IMG/VR virus record: IMGVR_UViG_3300048837_000668
Span: 1-41,035 of that record
Length of the DNA: 41,035 nt
Strand: one strand, 5' to 3'
From: a virus
Shown: positions 1-6,144 of the stretch, piece after piece
Layout of the letters: every line of letters starts with the position of its first letter
How positions within the stretch are numbered: position 1 is the first letter of the stretch
The notes under the pieces: generated by a model
What the model was told of the DNA's origin: nothing
Seen by the model: only the letters and a program-made list of their open reading frames with translations
The model's database searches: none
Translations under genes and position numbers: made by a program

Positions 1-127
1 CCCCGACAGCATCACGGCGCTGTTGCATGCGAGCGCGGTGGATGGCGGCCCGGTCGGCCCGGATCCGGAGTATGGGCGCGGCCGTGTCGACGTGCCGCGG
101 CTGCTCGCCCTCGTGATCCCTCGCGCC
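1..127. repeat. Terminal direct repeat, left copy (circular join)
   Basis: These 127 bases are identical to the last 127 bases of the window (40909-41035). The serine-protease reading frame continues in frame from one end to the other. The simplest reading is that an assembler opened a circular or circularly permuted molecule and left an overlap. A length of exactly 127 is a common assembly k-mer size, so this is probably not a biological terminal repeat. Confidence 0.95.
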
Positions 128-307
128 CCGATGATCGCTCCCCCTGACCCGACGCCGCTCGGGGTGACGCGATGCGTCCCCGTGGCGTCGGCTTCCCCCT
201 GGACAGCAACGACCGACGGCACCCTCGCGGTCTGGCAGTCCGGTAGTTCCCTCTGCTGGCGCGGTGACGCGGCTGGCACGTTCACCATTCGCTTGAGGAG
301 TACCTGA
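2..307 (+). CDS. Subtilisin-like serine protease, C-terminal part (continues from 39854-41035)
   Basis: This is the 3' end of the S8 protease gene that begins at 39854. Once the 127-base overlap is removed, the frame is uninterrupted and the joined protein is 453 residues. Residues encoded by 2-127 also appear at the right end of the window. The unique part, 128-307, adds about 60 residues after the catalytic domain: a proline-rich linker, then a short segment with two cysteines and beta-rich character ending in RLRST. That tail could be a small C-terminal domain used in folding or anchoring. The catalytic Asp, His and Ser all lie in the other part. The next gene begins 3 bases after the stop, so protease and downstream tail gene are probably co-transcribed. 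Confidence 0.9.
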   Translation, partial: PDSITALLHASAVDGGPVGPDPEYGRGRVDVPRLLALVIPRAPMIAPPDPTPLGVTRCVPVASASPWTATTDGTLAVWQSGSSLCWRGDAAGTFTIRLRST

Positions 308-310
308 ACC

Positions 311-1012
311 ATGATGACCAACCGTGGCATCACGCGCGTCGCCACCGTCGGCTGGGGCAACCTGACCGCGCCGCACGCGCTCCTGCTCGCCCGCGACGCG
401 GCGGTCCCGACCCGCGCCATCAACAACGTCGGCGAGATTGACGAGTACGCGGGCACCGGCTACACCGGCGGATTCGGGGGATCGTCCCGCGTGGCGATGG
501 CCTCGTTGGCGGTCAGTGAGGACGACAGCGGCAACCGCGCCGAACTGACGGCGGCGGCGATGGCGTTTTCCAGCGTGACCGGCCCCGCGCCCGTCGCGCC
601 CGCTGTCCTGGTTGCCGAGGAGATCACGGACAATGCTGGGTCCAATGTGATCGGCTGGGTGCCGGTGAAGACGACGGGCAACGTGATCGACGTGACGGCG
701 GCGAGCGAGGCGAACCCGGCCGTGCTCACCACCGATGGCGATCACGATCTCTCGACCGACGACCTCGTGTATATCGAGGGCTTCGCGGGTGGGACGTGGG
801 ACGACGAACTCAACGGCAAGTGGTTCAAGGTCACGGTCGTGGACGCCAACGAGTTCTCGTTGCAGGGCGTCAACTCGACGGCGTTCGGGACCGCGACGTT
901 CGCGACGGCGAAGGTGTACCGCCCGATCCCGATGAACGGGGCGACGTTCACCGTGACGCCGAACGCCGAGGGGCTCTTCCAGCTGTACCCGCAGACGACC
1001 GCCACGGTCTGA
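311..1012 (+). CDS. Putative virion or tail-fibre-associated protein with FCCH-like domain
   Basis: A 233-residue protein. Residues about 125-205 (TDGDHDLSTDDLVYIEGF, then a KWFKVTVVDANEFSLQG stretch) resemble the small beta domain that phage annotations often label 'ubiquitin-activating enzyme E1 FCCH domain', which occurs repeatedly in phage tail and fibre proteins. There is no signal peptide or membrane segment. The N-terminal half is rich in Ala, Gly and Thr and I do not recognise it. GAGGAG lies upstream at 296-301. It follows the protease gene by 3 bases and precedes the long repeat-bearing fibre gene, which supports an accessory structural role such as a collar, fibre or decoration protein. 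The exact role is inferred from this context only. Confidence 0.55.
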   Translation: MMTNRGITRVATVGWGNLTAPHALLLARDAAVPTRAINNVGEIDEYAGTGYTGGFGGSSRVAMASLAVSEDDSGNRAELTAAAMAFSSVTGPAPVAPAVLVAEEITDNAGSNVIGWVPVKTTGNVIDVTAASEANPAVLTTDGDHDLSTDDLVYIEGFAGGTWDDELNGKWFKVTVVDANEFSLQGVNSTAFGTATFATAKVYRPIPMNGATFTVTPNAEGLFQLYPQTTATV

Positions 1013-1047
1013 TCGTGACGGCACGGCTCGCCCGCGTGCTTGACCAG

Positions 1048-1075
1048 TCGCCCCGTCGCCCTCGCGGCGGGGCGA
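1048..1075 (+). terminator. GC-rich stem-loop between tail genes (possible attenuator)
   Basis: TCGCCCCG (1048-1055) pairs perfectly with CGGGGCGA (1068-1075) around a 12-base loop, in the 79-base gap after the gene ending at 1012. No T-run follows, so it is at best a weak or factor-dependent terminator, or an RNA processing or attenuation element ahead of the long fibre gene. Confidence 0.4.
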
Positions 1076-1094
1076 TCTGGCATGGGGGTGCGTG

Positions 1095-3473
1095 ATGGCG
1101 GTCGTTCCGTCGAAGATTCAGGTCGCACCCAATATCGGCGCCACCGGGACAGCATCCGGTGCCGCCGCGATCGCGGCCTCTGCGCTCAATCTCGCGCAAG
1201 CGGGGGACCTCCTCGTCTGGTGTGGCACGGGTCGCGGCACCTCGGTCGCCGCCCCCGACTCTGGCACGGGTGGGCAAACGTGGACCGAGGTGTTCTCCTC
1301 GACCGCCAACCCCCGCAGCTACTCGATGTTCTGGGCCGTCTTCGACGGGACGTGGGACGGCGACCTCGCGGGCGCGAGTGTCGGCTCAAACCCGTGCACG
1401 GTCGAGGTGTCGGTCTGGCGAGCGCACAACACCGGTGTCACATGGAGCGCCGAGCTGCTGGCGGGGCCGTCGGGCGTCGGCGCCCCGGGCTCGCCCTTCA
1501 CCTGCACGGTCACCAGCGCCGCGCCTACCGCCACTGATCCTGCCGTCATCGTCGGGTATCTCCAGACCGCCGACGACAACACCTGGGGATCGATCGGCGG
1601 CACGGGATGGGATTGGATCGGTAGCACCACCGGGTATGCGAACGACGCCTTCAGCGACAACTCGCTGGCGACCTTCTACGTGTTGCAGGCAGAGGCCGCC
1701 AACCCCGGGAGTGTCACGGCGCAGCAGACCGCCAACGGCGGCGACGCCTACACCCGGGCCATGGTTGCCTTCACGGCGGCGGGGGGTACCGAGCCGGGCG
1801 GCTCTGCCGACGCCGTCCCGGTCGCAGTCCATGCGCGTGCGGTGGCTGCGGCCGGATCGTTCGGCGCGATCCCCGGGCCGATCAGCGAGGCCATCGAGAC
1901 GCTCCGCCCGAACAGCACGGTCTACAACGGGGACACCCCGCCGTGGGTTGGCGATCCCGACGCGACCGACCCGCACGAGAATGTTAACGAGACCTCGCCG
2001 AACGATGCCTCGGTTGTCTACCTCCCTGAGGGGTCAGCGTTCTTCGGGAGCAATCTGCGGCTCGGCCTGCCTGCTCCCGTCGGCACGATCCGCACGGGCG
2101 AGGATCCGAGCGGGCACGTGGTTCGCGTGCGGATCGTGTCAGCGGACGACGGGGTGCCGATTGCGCCGAGTGGTGTGCCGGAGTGGAACCTGGATCTCTG
2201 GCAGGACAGCGTCGCGAAGGCACCTCGCAGTAGCGCCTCGGCGCAGCTTCCAGACCTCACGGGGGCATGGCAGGATGTCAGCTACGAGCTGACGGAGGCA
2301 GAGGCGGCGTCCATCTCGGACTACTCGTTGCTCCGGGTCTCGATCACCGCGCGGACGCAAAGCACCACCTATGGCGTGGCGGTTTCTTCGGTCTCGGTTG
2401 ACGTGCCGGTATTGGTGGCAGAAGACACCCCCACCGCTGTCCCTGTTTCTGGGCATGCCCGCGCGGTCGCTGCCCTTGGTGAGTTCGGTGGCGTAACACC
2501 CACCGATGGCGATGCGGTACCGGCGGCGACTGATGTGCGGGCCGTGCCCGCATCCGGTGCGTTCGCGGGACTCGCGGCGGATGGTGTCCCCGCGCAAGCG
2601 ACCGGGCACTCGGTAGCGGCGACCGGCGAGTTTGGCGCGCTGGCGACGACCGCGACACCCGCCGCCGTGCGTGCGCAGGCCGCGCCCTCGGTCGGCACCT
2701 CCGGTGCTCTGGATGCTGCCACCTCTCCAGTGGCCGTGGTGGCACGACCCCTTGCGGCGTCGGCGGGGTTCGATGCTCTTGACGGCGACGCTGCCCCTGC
2801 GCACGTCACGGCGCACGCGCTGGCGACCACCGCCGCGCTCGGCGTGCTGGCTGGTGATGCCGTCCCGGCCGCTGCCCATGTGCGATCCGTCCCCGCTACC
2901 GCCTCCGACATCACGCCGATCACGGGCGATGCCGCCCCCGCCGCTGGCATCGTGCGCAGTGTCGCCGCCAGTGGGGCGTTCGGTCCGCTCCCGGCCTCGG
3001 CGGGGCCAGCGCGTGTCGCCAATCGTGCGGTGGCGGCATCGGGCCTGTTCGGTGGCCTCGCGGGCACCACCACGCCGGTCTCTGCCCTTGCGTTCGCGGT
3101 CCCGGCAGATGCGGAGAACGACCCGCTCACCATCGCGGGCACTGCGGTCCCGGCTGCTGTCACCGCCACCGCATCGGCTGGGTTCGGGACGTTCGGGGAA
3201 CTGGCCGGCGCGATGGTCCCGGTGCAGGTGTCGGGGTTGGCCGTCACGGCCACCGTTGTCTTCGGCGGGCTCGCCGCGCTCGGCGTCCCGGTGGTGGTGT
3301 TCGCCACCTCGAAGGCGGCGGTGCTGTCGTTCGTGGACCCCGACGCCCTCCGCCCCATGCGCGCCACCCTGACGCGCGCCCCGTGGATCGAGGTGCGCCT
3401 CACGGACGCCCCCGCCATCGGTGCCAGCCTCCTCCGCGCCCCTCTTCTCGATGCCTACCGAGGTGACCCATGA
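1095..3473 (+). CDS. Long fibre-like protein with thirteen tandem 23-residue repeats
   Basis: 792 residues from ATG 1095, chosen over the adjoining GTG at 1092 because GGGGG at 1084-1088 is better spaced. Three parts can be seen. An N-terminal beta-rich module (about 1-230) is rich in Gly, Thr and Trp. A second beta-sandwich-like module follows (about 260-430, with NLDLWQDS and VSYELTEAEAASISDY). From about residue 445 to 750 there are thirteen tandem copies of a unit of about 23 residues, consensus DAVPAxVxARAVAASGxFGxLAG. One isolated copy sits near residue 240. The C-terminal 40 residues (LRPMRATLTRAPWIEVRL) differ. Globular modules plus a repetitive shaft suggest a receptor-binding fibre or adhesin. 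No catalytic motif is visible, and the stop overlaps the next start (ATGA). Confidence 0.6.
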   Translation: MAVVPSKIQVAPNIGATGTASGAAAIAASALNLAQAGDLLVWCGTGRGTSVAAPDSGTGGQTWTEVFSSTANPRSYSMFWAVFDGTWDGDLAGASVGSNPCTVEVSVWRAHNTGVTWSAELLAGPSGVGAPGSPFTCTVTSAAPTATDPAVIVGYLQTADDNTWGSIGGTGWDWIGSTTGYANDAFSDNSLATFYVLQAEAANPGSVTAQQTANGGDAYTRAMVAFTAAGGTEPGGSADAVPVAVHARAVAAAGSFGAIPGPISEAIETLRPNSTVYNGDTPPWVGDPDATDPHENVNETSPNDASVVYLPEGSAFFGSNLRLGLPAPVGTIRTGEDPSGHVVRVRIVSADDGVPIAPSGVPEWNLDLWQDSVAKAPRSSASAQLPDLTGAWQDVSYELTEAEAASISDYSLLRVSITARTQSTTYGVAVSSVSVDVPVLVAEDTPTAVPVSGHARAVAALGEFGGVTPTDGDAVPAATDVRAVPASGAFAGLAADGVPAQATGHSVAATGEFGALATTATPAAVRAQAAPSVGTSGALDAATSPVAVVARPLAASAGFDALDGDAAPAHVTAHALATTAALGVLAGDAVPAAAHVRSVPATASDITPITGDAAPAAGIVRSVAASGAFGPLPASAGPARVANRAVAASGLFGGLAGTTTPVSALAFAVPADAENDPLTIAGTAVPAAVTATASAGFGTFGELAGAMVPVQVSGLAVTATVVFGGLAALGVPVVVFATSKAAVLSFVDPDALRPMRATLTRAPWIEVRLTDAPAIGASLLRAPLLDAYRGDP
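2427..3344 (+). repeat. Tandem degenerate repeat of about 69 bp encoding 23-residue units
   Basis: About thirteen consecutive in-frame units, each beginning with a version of DAVPA and containing RAVAASG and FGxLAG. DNA identity between units is only moderate while the protein pattern stays recognisable, so the array is old and kept by selection on the protein. The regular period suggests a beta-stranded shaft or solenoid. Confidence 0.75.
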
Positions 3474-3817
3474 GTTGCACCACCGAGACCTACGCGCTCT
3501 CCCTCGGCAACGACCTGCCGGTGAGCGTGACCCTCACGACCAAGCACGGCGCGACCCTCACCGGACGCACCGTGACGGCGTACCTGGCGCTCACCGAAGG
3601 CGGATTGGCGGTCACCGACCCGGTGACCACCGTCACGCTGACCGAAGTGACGACCACCCCGGCCACCGCGCGCGTGTATCGCGGCACGATTGACGCGGCG
3701 GTCGTGGATGCGGTGATCGCGCTGGCCCCGTCGGCCGCGTGGCTCGCCATCAGCGTGGCAGGCGACCTGTTGGTCTGGGAGCGGGTGCCGGTGGTCCGGC
3801 ATCGGCGGGCGACGTGA
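3470..3817 (+). CDS. Small Ig-like or baseplate-type structural protein
   Basis: 115 residues with alternating hydrophobic positions typical of an all-beta fold (LPVSVTLTTKHGATLTGRTV, VYRGTIDAAVVD, LAISVAGDLLVWERVPVV). The pattern of an upper baseplate-like N-terminal domain (polarised polynomial-type input then Ig-like strands) is plausible, but I cannot assign a named family. The start ATG overlaps the stop of the fibre gene (ATGA, 3470-3473) and its own stop overlaps the next start (GTGA, 3814-3817). It is therefore translationally coupled on both sides, which argues for a part of the fibre assembly. No signal peptide or membrane helix. Confidence 0.55.
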   Translation: MSCTTETYALSLGNDLPVSVTLTTKHGATLTGRTVTAYLALTEGGLAVTDPVTTVTLTEVTTTPATARVYRGTIDAAVVDAVIALAPSAAWLAISVAGDLLVWERVPVVRHRRAT

Positions 3818-4464
3818 CCCGCGTGGTCCTCGCCGTCCTCGGGATCGCCGGGTTGGTCGGCGTCGGCGTCCTCTGGGGGGCCTACCTGCGGAGTCAGCAG
3901 GACGCTACCCGGATCGCCGCCCATCAGCGATCGGTCGAGGCGGTGGCCGATTCACTGGCCGAAGTCCGGGCCGATCGCGTGATCCTCACCCGGACCATGG
4001 ACTCGCTCGCCGCCTTGACGAAGCGCAAGGAAGCGGCGGCCGATTCGATGGCGACAGAGGGCTGGCGGCGCGAGGCGCGGCTGACGGCCTACCGCGACTC
4101 GCTCCGGCAGGTCGGGGCCACCACGGTCCCGCTTGCCGAGTATGACACCGTGATCGCGCTGGCCGAATACCGGGGTGCCCAACTGGAGGCGCAACGCGAC
4201 GTGTCGGCGATGTTGCGAGAGCAGCTGCGGACCGCGGCCAACCTCCGGGCCAGCGATACCACCGAGACCGCGCTGTGGCGTGGGCGGGCCGAGCGGGCCG
4301 AGGCCCTCCTGCGGGCTGTACCGCCCCCGGGGGCATCGAAAAATCGGGGGTGGGGTGTTGGTCCCACGCTGGCGATGGGCGGCGTCACGGTGGCAGCGTG
4401 CGCCGAGCGCGTGCTGTCCGCCGGGTGCCTTGCCGGTGCCGCCGTGCTGGCGAGTCGGTTGTGA
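3814..4464 (+). CDS. Spanin-like membrane and coiled-coil protein
   Basis: 216 residues from GTG 3814 (GTGA overlap with the previous stop). Residues about 3-24 form a hydrophobic N-terminal anchor (VVLAVLGIAGLVGVGVLW), followed by a long helical region (about 28-170) with regular heptad-like Ala, Leu and Arg/Glu content (SLAEVRADRVILTRTMDSLAAL) consistent with a coiled coil. The C-terminal part (GWGVGPTLAMGGVTVAACAERVLSAG) is Gly/Ala-rich and hydrophobic. An inner-membrane anchor plus periplasmic coiled coil is the architecture of Rz-type i-spanins, which link inner and outer membranes at lysis. It lies about 4 kb past the endolysin, so assignment rests on architecture. Alternatives are a tail-tip or membrane-fusion component. 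It ends the rightward late unit before a gap of about 270 bases. Confidence 0.5.
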   Translation: MTRVVLAVLGIAGLVGVGVLWGAYLRSQQDATRIAAHQRSVEAVADSLAEVRADRVILTRTMDSLAALTKRKEAAADSMATEGWRREARLTAYRDSLRQVGATTVPLAEYDTVIALAEYRGAQLEAQRDVSAMLREQLRTAANLRASDTTETALWRGRAERAEALLRAVPPPGASKNRGWGVGPTLAMGGVTVAACAERVLSAGCLAGAAVLASRL

Positions 4465-4733
4465 TTCGCGTCCACCCGTTCCAGCGGCCCCGCCCCAAGC
4501 CGCGCTGATCCCTCCACCGGCTCACACCCGGACGCCCCGACTCACCGCCTGCCCCCCGATCCCCTGCCCTCCGGCGGGGGCTTGGGTGACGGCGGTACTG
4601 CAGGGGTGTGACAGAGGGGGCGACCGAACGGGTCGCGGCCGTCGCCGGCGGCTGCCCAGGCGTCGGGGCGATGGAGTCCGAGGGCGGTGGTGAGGTCCAT
4701 GCCCCAAGATGGGGCGAGGGGGTCAACGGGGGG
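4465..4733. other. Intergenic gap between late operon end and leftward lipoprotein gene
   Basis: No convincing gene. This is where rightward late transcription and the leftward lipoprotein transcript meet. It contains GC-rich inverted repeats (one at 4701-4715) and C-rich tracts, so transcription termination for both directions is the likely function. A 15-codon frame at 4461-4508 shares a GTGA overlap with the previous gene but is too short to support. Confidence 0.5.
4701..4715 (-). terminator. Hairpin downstream of the lipoprotein gene
   Basis: GCCCC (4701-4705) and GGGGC (4711-4715) form a perfect 5-bp stem with loop AAGAT, about 20 bases past the leftward lipoprotein stop. There is no clear U-run on the leftward transcript, so this is only a candidate terminator. 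Confidence 0.3.
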
Positions 4734-5114
4734 TCAAATGGGGGTTAGGGTGCACGTCAGCCAGGCGGGAGAGTTGCCGAATCCAAAGAACGTCTGTCCA
4801 GTGCAGGTCTCCCCGAGGATCCGAACGATGTACATCGGGCCATTCAGGGCTTGGGGTCGCCAGTCCAGCCGGTAGGCTGATTCGTTCCATTGGGCGGTGT
4901 CGCGGACCGGCAGATCACCGCGAACGTCACCACCGACCCAGTCGATGACAATGCGCTCGTCGTTCTGGGAGATTACGCGAAAGCGGGCCGGCTGGGCCTG
5001 CACAGCGCCGGTGCCGTGGACGTCGTATTCCCCAGAGAGCCTTGTGTCGCTGGGGCCGGAGCCACCGCAGGCGGACCCGAGGATAGCGAGGAGGAGGGCG
5101 GATCTGATGCGCAT
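4734..5114 (-). CDS. Putative lipoprotein (lysogenic-conversion or superinfection-exclusion candidate)
   Basis: 126 residues from the ATG at 5114 with a good leftward ribosome site (GGAG 7 bases upstream). The N-terminus is MRIRSALLLAILGSACGG: a positive start, a hydrophobic core and a Cys at position 16 in an imperfect lipobox (G at -3), pointing to a lipid-anchored envelope protein. The mature part is beta-rich (LSGEYDVHGTGAV, RFRVISQNDERIVIDWVG, YRLDWRPQALNGPMYIVRIL) with two further Cys, suggesting a small barrel or lipocalin-like fold. It is the only gene besides the repressor on the minus strand. It has its own promoter candidate with repressor-like half-sites and sits next to the immunity region. 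That is the classic position of a moron expressed in lysogens. An o-spanin partner for 3814-4464 is less likely because of its orientation. Confidence 0.65.
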   Translation of the reverse strand: MRIRSALLLAILGSACGGSGPSDTRLSGEYDVHGTGAVQAQPARFRVISQNDERIVIDWVGGDVRGDLPVRDTAQWNESAYRLDWRPQALNGPMYIVRILGETCTGQTFFGFGNSPAWLTCTLTPI

Positions 5115-5169
5115 GGTGGACTCCTGACGGTGGGTTTCGCGGGGGATGCAACGGTCGGGGAAATGCTCT

Positions 5170-5197
5170 CGTATACACTGCATCGGGGGTGAGACAA
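5170..5197 (-). promoter_or_regulatory. Leftward promoter for the lipoprotein gene, with operator-like half-site
   Basis: Read leftward, TTGTCT (5192-5197) and TATACG (5170-5175) are separated by 16 bases, four of six matches each to the sigma-70 consensus. Transcription would start roughly 45-50 bases ahead of the lipoprotein ATG. On the plus strand the -10 area reads GTATACACTG (5171-5180), which is also present in the early-promoter operator at 5922-5931. Confidence 0.5.
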
Positions 5198-5222
5198 CCC
5201 CGATTTGAGGGAAATTTGAGGG
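5182..5222. promoter_or_regulatory. Inverted repeat and phased direct repeats, operator candidates
   Basis: ATCGGGG (5182-5188) and CCCCGAT (5198-5204) form a 7-bp inverted repeat with a 9-base spacer that covers the leftward -35. Next to it ATTTGAGGG occurs twice (5203-5211 and 5214-5222), exactly 11 bp apart, so both copies face the same side of the helix. The layout suits cooperative binding of a regulator between the lipoprotein gene and the rightward gene at 5283. Confidence 0.45.
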
Positions 5223-5282
5223 GGCTGGCTTATTGTCACCGCCCCCCTGTATCATCACCGCTCCATTCGGGAGATCTTCGGG

Positions 5283-5567
5283 ATGACCTACCCCCAGTTC
5301 TACATCGCGGTCGCGGGATGGGAGCACCTCGGCATCTGGCCAGGTGACACCGTCCGGTACGACCCGACGAGCTCCCCGGAGATCGTGGTAATCCGTCGCC
5401 TGCCTCCGAACCACGGCGCCCTGCTCCTCGCAGTCGAGGAAGGCGCCCTCACGCCGGTCGACGCTTGCCTTTCCGCGCTCGATCGGCACCCGCCAGCGCT
5501 GCCTCTGCCTCCTGAAAGAACTGCTCAGCCTGCACTGGCGGCACAGCCTCTGCGAGTGGTGCGGTAG
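5283..5567 (+). CDS. Small protein with S24/LexA-like strand pattern, function unknown
   Basis: 94 residues from ATG 5283, with GGGAG at 5269-5273. Residues about 10-45 (VAGWEHLGIWPGDTVRYDPT, then EIVVIRR) recall the strand around the 'GD.V' turn in the C-terminal domain of LexA/S24-type repressors, but the catalytic Ser-Lys pair is not evident. The last third is Pro/Ala-rich. Its 3' end overlaps the 3' end of the leftward repressor-like gene (5449-5567), so the two are convergent. An accessory immunity protein or antirepressor is possible. The first 60 residues look more protein-like than the tail, so the gene may be an eroded remnant. Confidence 0.45.
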   Translation: MTYPQFYIAVAGWEHLGIWPGDTVRYDPTSSPEIVVIRRLPPNHGALLLAVEEGALTPVDACLSALDRHPPALPLPPERTAQPALAAQPLRVVR

Positions 5568-5970
5568 CAGCCGCCGCACGCGCGGCCGCCCACTCCTGGA
5601 TCTCTCGGTACGCCTGCTGCACCCCCGCGCGGCGCGCCTCCTCGATCGCTTGGGCCTCGCTGGCGCCCGGCTTCTCGGGGAGCTCACCCCATAGAAGCCA
5701 GCCCGCGCGATAGCCAGTCAACCCGGAGAGCCACTCCGCCTCCGCGAGCGAAAGCGCCCCGGCGCGCGAAAAGCGGTTATTCGCCTTCCCGTCCGTCAGC
5801 ATCAGGGACGCCCGCGATAGACTCAACTCAGCCCCCGCCAACGCCTTAGCTACTCTGGCCTTCTGCTCGGAATTCGGCAGCGGACTGGTCCCTCTTGCGT
5901 AGACACTACGACTAGCGTAGTGTATACACTGTAGGTAGTACGGACTAGCTCTCTGAACCCGAGGAATCAT
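5449..5970 (-). CDS. Repressor-like DNA-binding protein (CI-type candidate)
   Basis: The open frame gives up to 173 residues. A helical N-terminal region (KARVAKALAGAELSLSRASL, then AGALSLAEAEWLSGLTGY followed by RAGWLLWGELPEK) fits the helices of small XRE/CI-type repressors, whose last helix is often followed by a 'WLL.GE' motif. The rest is Ala/Glu-rich and probably a coiled-coil dimerisation segment with a basic C-terminus (DRARKGKRRPA). There is no S24 peptidase domain, so SOS cleavage is not predicted. The ATG at 5970 would place the operator inside the coding region. The true start is more likely internal, for example a TTG near codon 44 preceded by AAGG, or a near-leaderless start. 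It diverges from the early operon, as expected for the immunity repressor. Confidence 0.6.
   Translation of the reverse strand: MIPRVQRASPYYLQCIHYASRSVYARGTSPLPNSEQKARVAKALAGAELSLSRASLMLTDGKANNRFSRAGALSLAEAEWLSGLTGYRAGWLLWGELPEKPGASEAQAIEEARRAGVQQAYREIQEWAAARAAAATAPLAEAVPPVQAEQFFQEAEAALAGADRARKGKRRPA
5900..5928 (+). promoter_or_regulatory. Main rightward early promoter
   Basis: TAGACA (5900-5905, five of six to TTGACA) and TATACA (5923-5928, four of six to TATAAT) are separated by exactly 17 bases. Transcription would begin near 5935, ahead of a GAGGA ribosome site at 5961-5965 and the ATG at 5971. It drives the long early operon and is overlapped by inverted repeats. Confidence 0.6.
5903..5931. 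promoter_or_regulatory. Overlapping operator palindromes on the early promoter
   Basis: ACACTACG (5903-5910) and CGTAGTGT (5916-5923) form a perfect 8-bp inverted repeat around ACTAG. A second perfect palindrome, AGTGTATACACT (5919-5930), shares the CGTAGTGT arm. Three half-sites of one type therefore cover the interval between -35 and -10. A dimeric repressor bound here would block the early promoter. Confidence 0.6.
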
Positions 5971-6144
5971 ATGCGCAAGACCCCTAAGACCAACAGGGTG
6001 GCCGTGAATATCAGCCTCACCGCGTCTGAGCGTGAGGAGCTGCAGCGCCGGGCTCTCGAGGAATCCACCCGCGAAGGCAAGATGATCTCAGTCAGTGAGT
6101 ACATCCGCCGTCGCACCCTCGCTGGCTACCAGGCGGCCGCATGA
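5971..6144 (+). CDS. Small ribbon-helix-helix (Arc/CopG-like) protein
   Basis: 57 residues from ATG 5971, with GAGGA 9 bases upstream. The sequence runs from a basic start through NRVAVNISLTASEREEL, an alternating beta strand, to two helices with EREELQRRALEE and SVSEYIRRRTLAGY. That is the strand-helix-helix pattern of Arc/CopG/MetJ-fold DNA-binding proteins, and the 'S.SEYIR' start of the second helix is typical. As first gene of the early operon, immediately across the operator from the repressor-like gene, it is placed like a Cro or Arc regulator that could down-regulate its own promoter. It ends in an ATGA overlap with the next gene (6141-6144). Confidence 0.65.
   Translation: MRKTPKTNRVAVNISLTASEREELQRRALEESTREGKMISVSEYIRRRTLAGYQAAA

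Noticed and set aside
1-127. Biological direct terminal repeats as in T7-like phages
   Set aside because: The repeat lies inside a coding gene and its length equals a common assembly k-mer, so a circular assembly overlap is more likely.
2427-3344. Repeat array considered as CRISPR
   Set aside because: Units are about 69 bp, degenerate, contiguous without spacers and in frame with a protein; no cas genes are present.
4461-4508. 15-codon frame coupled to the spanin-like gene by GTGA
   Set aside because: Too short and basic/Pro-rich; the overlap alone is not enough.
5220-5246. GGGGGC / GCCCCC inverted repeat as a terminator
   Set aside because: 15-base loop and no T-run on either strand; it lies upstream of a gene, not downstream.
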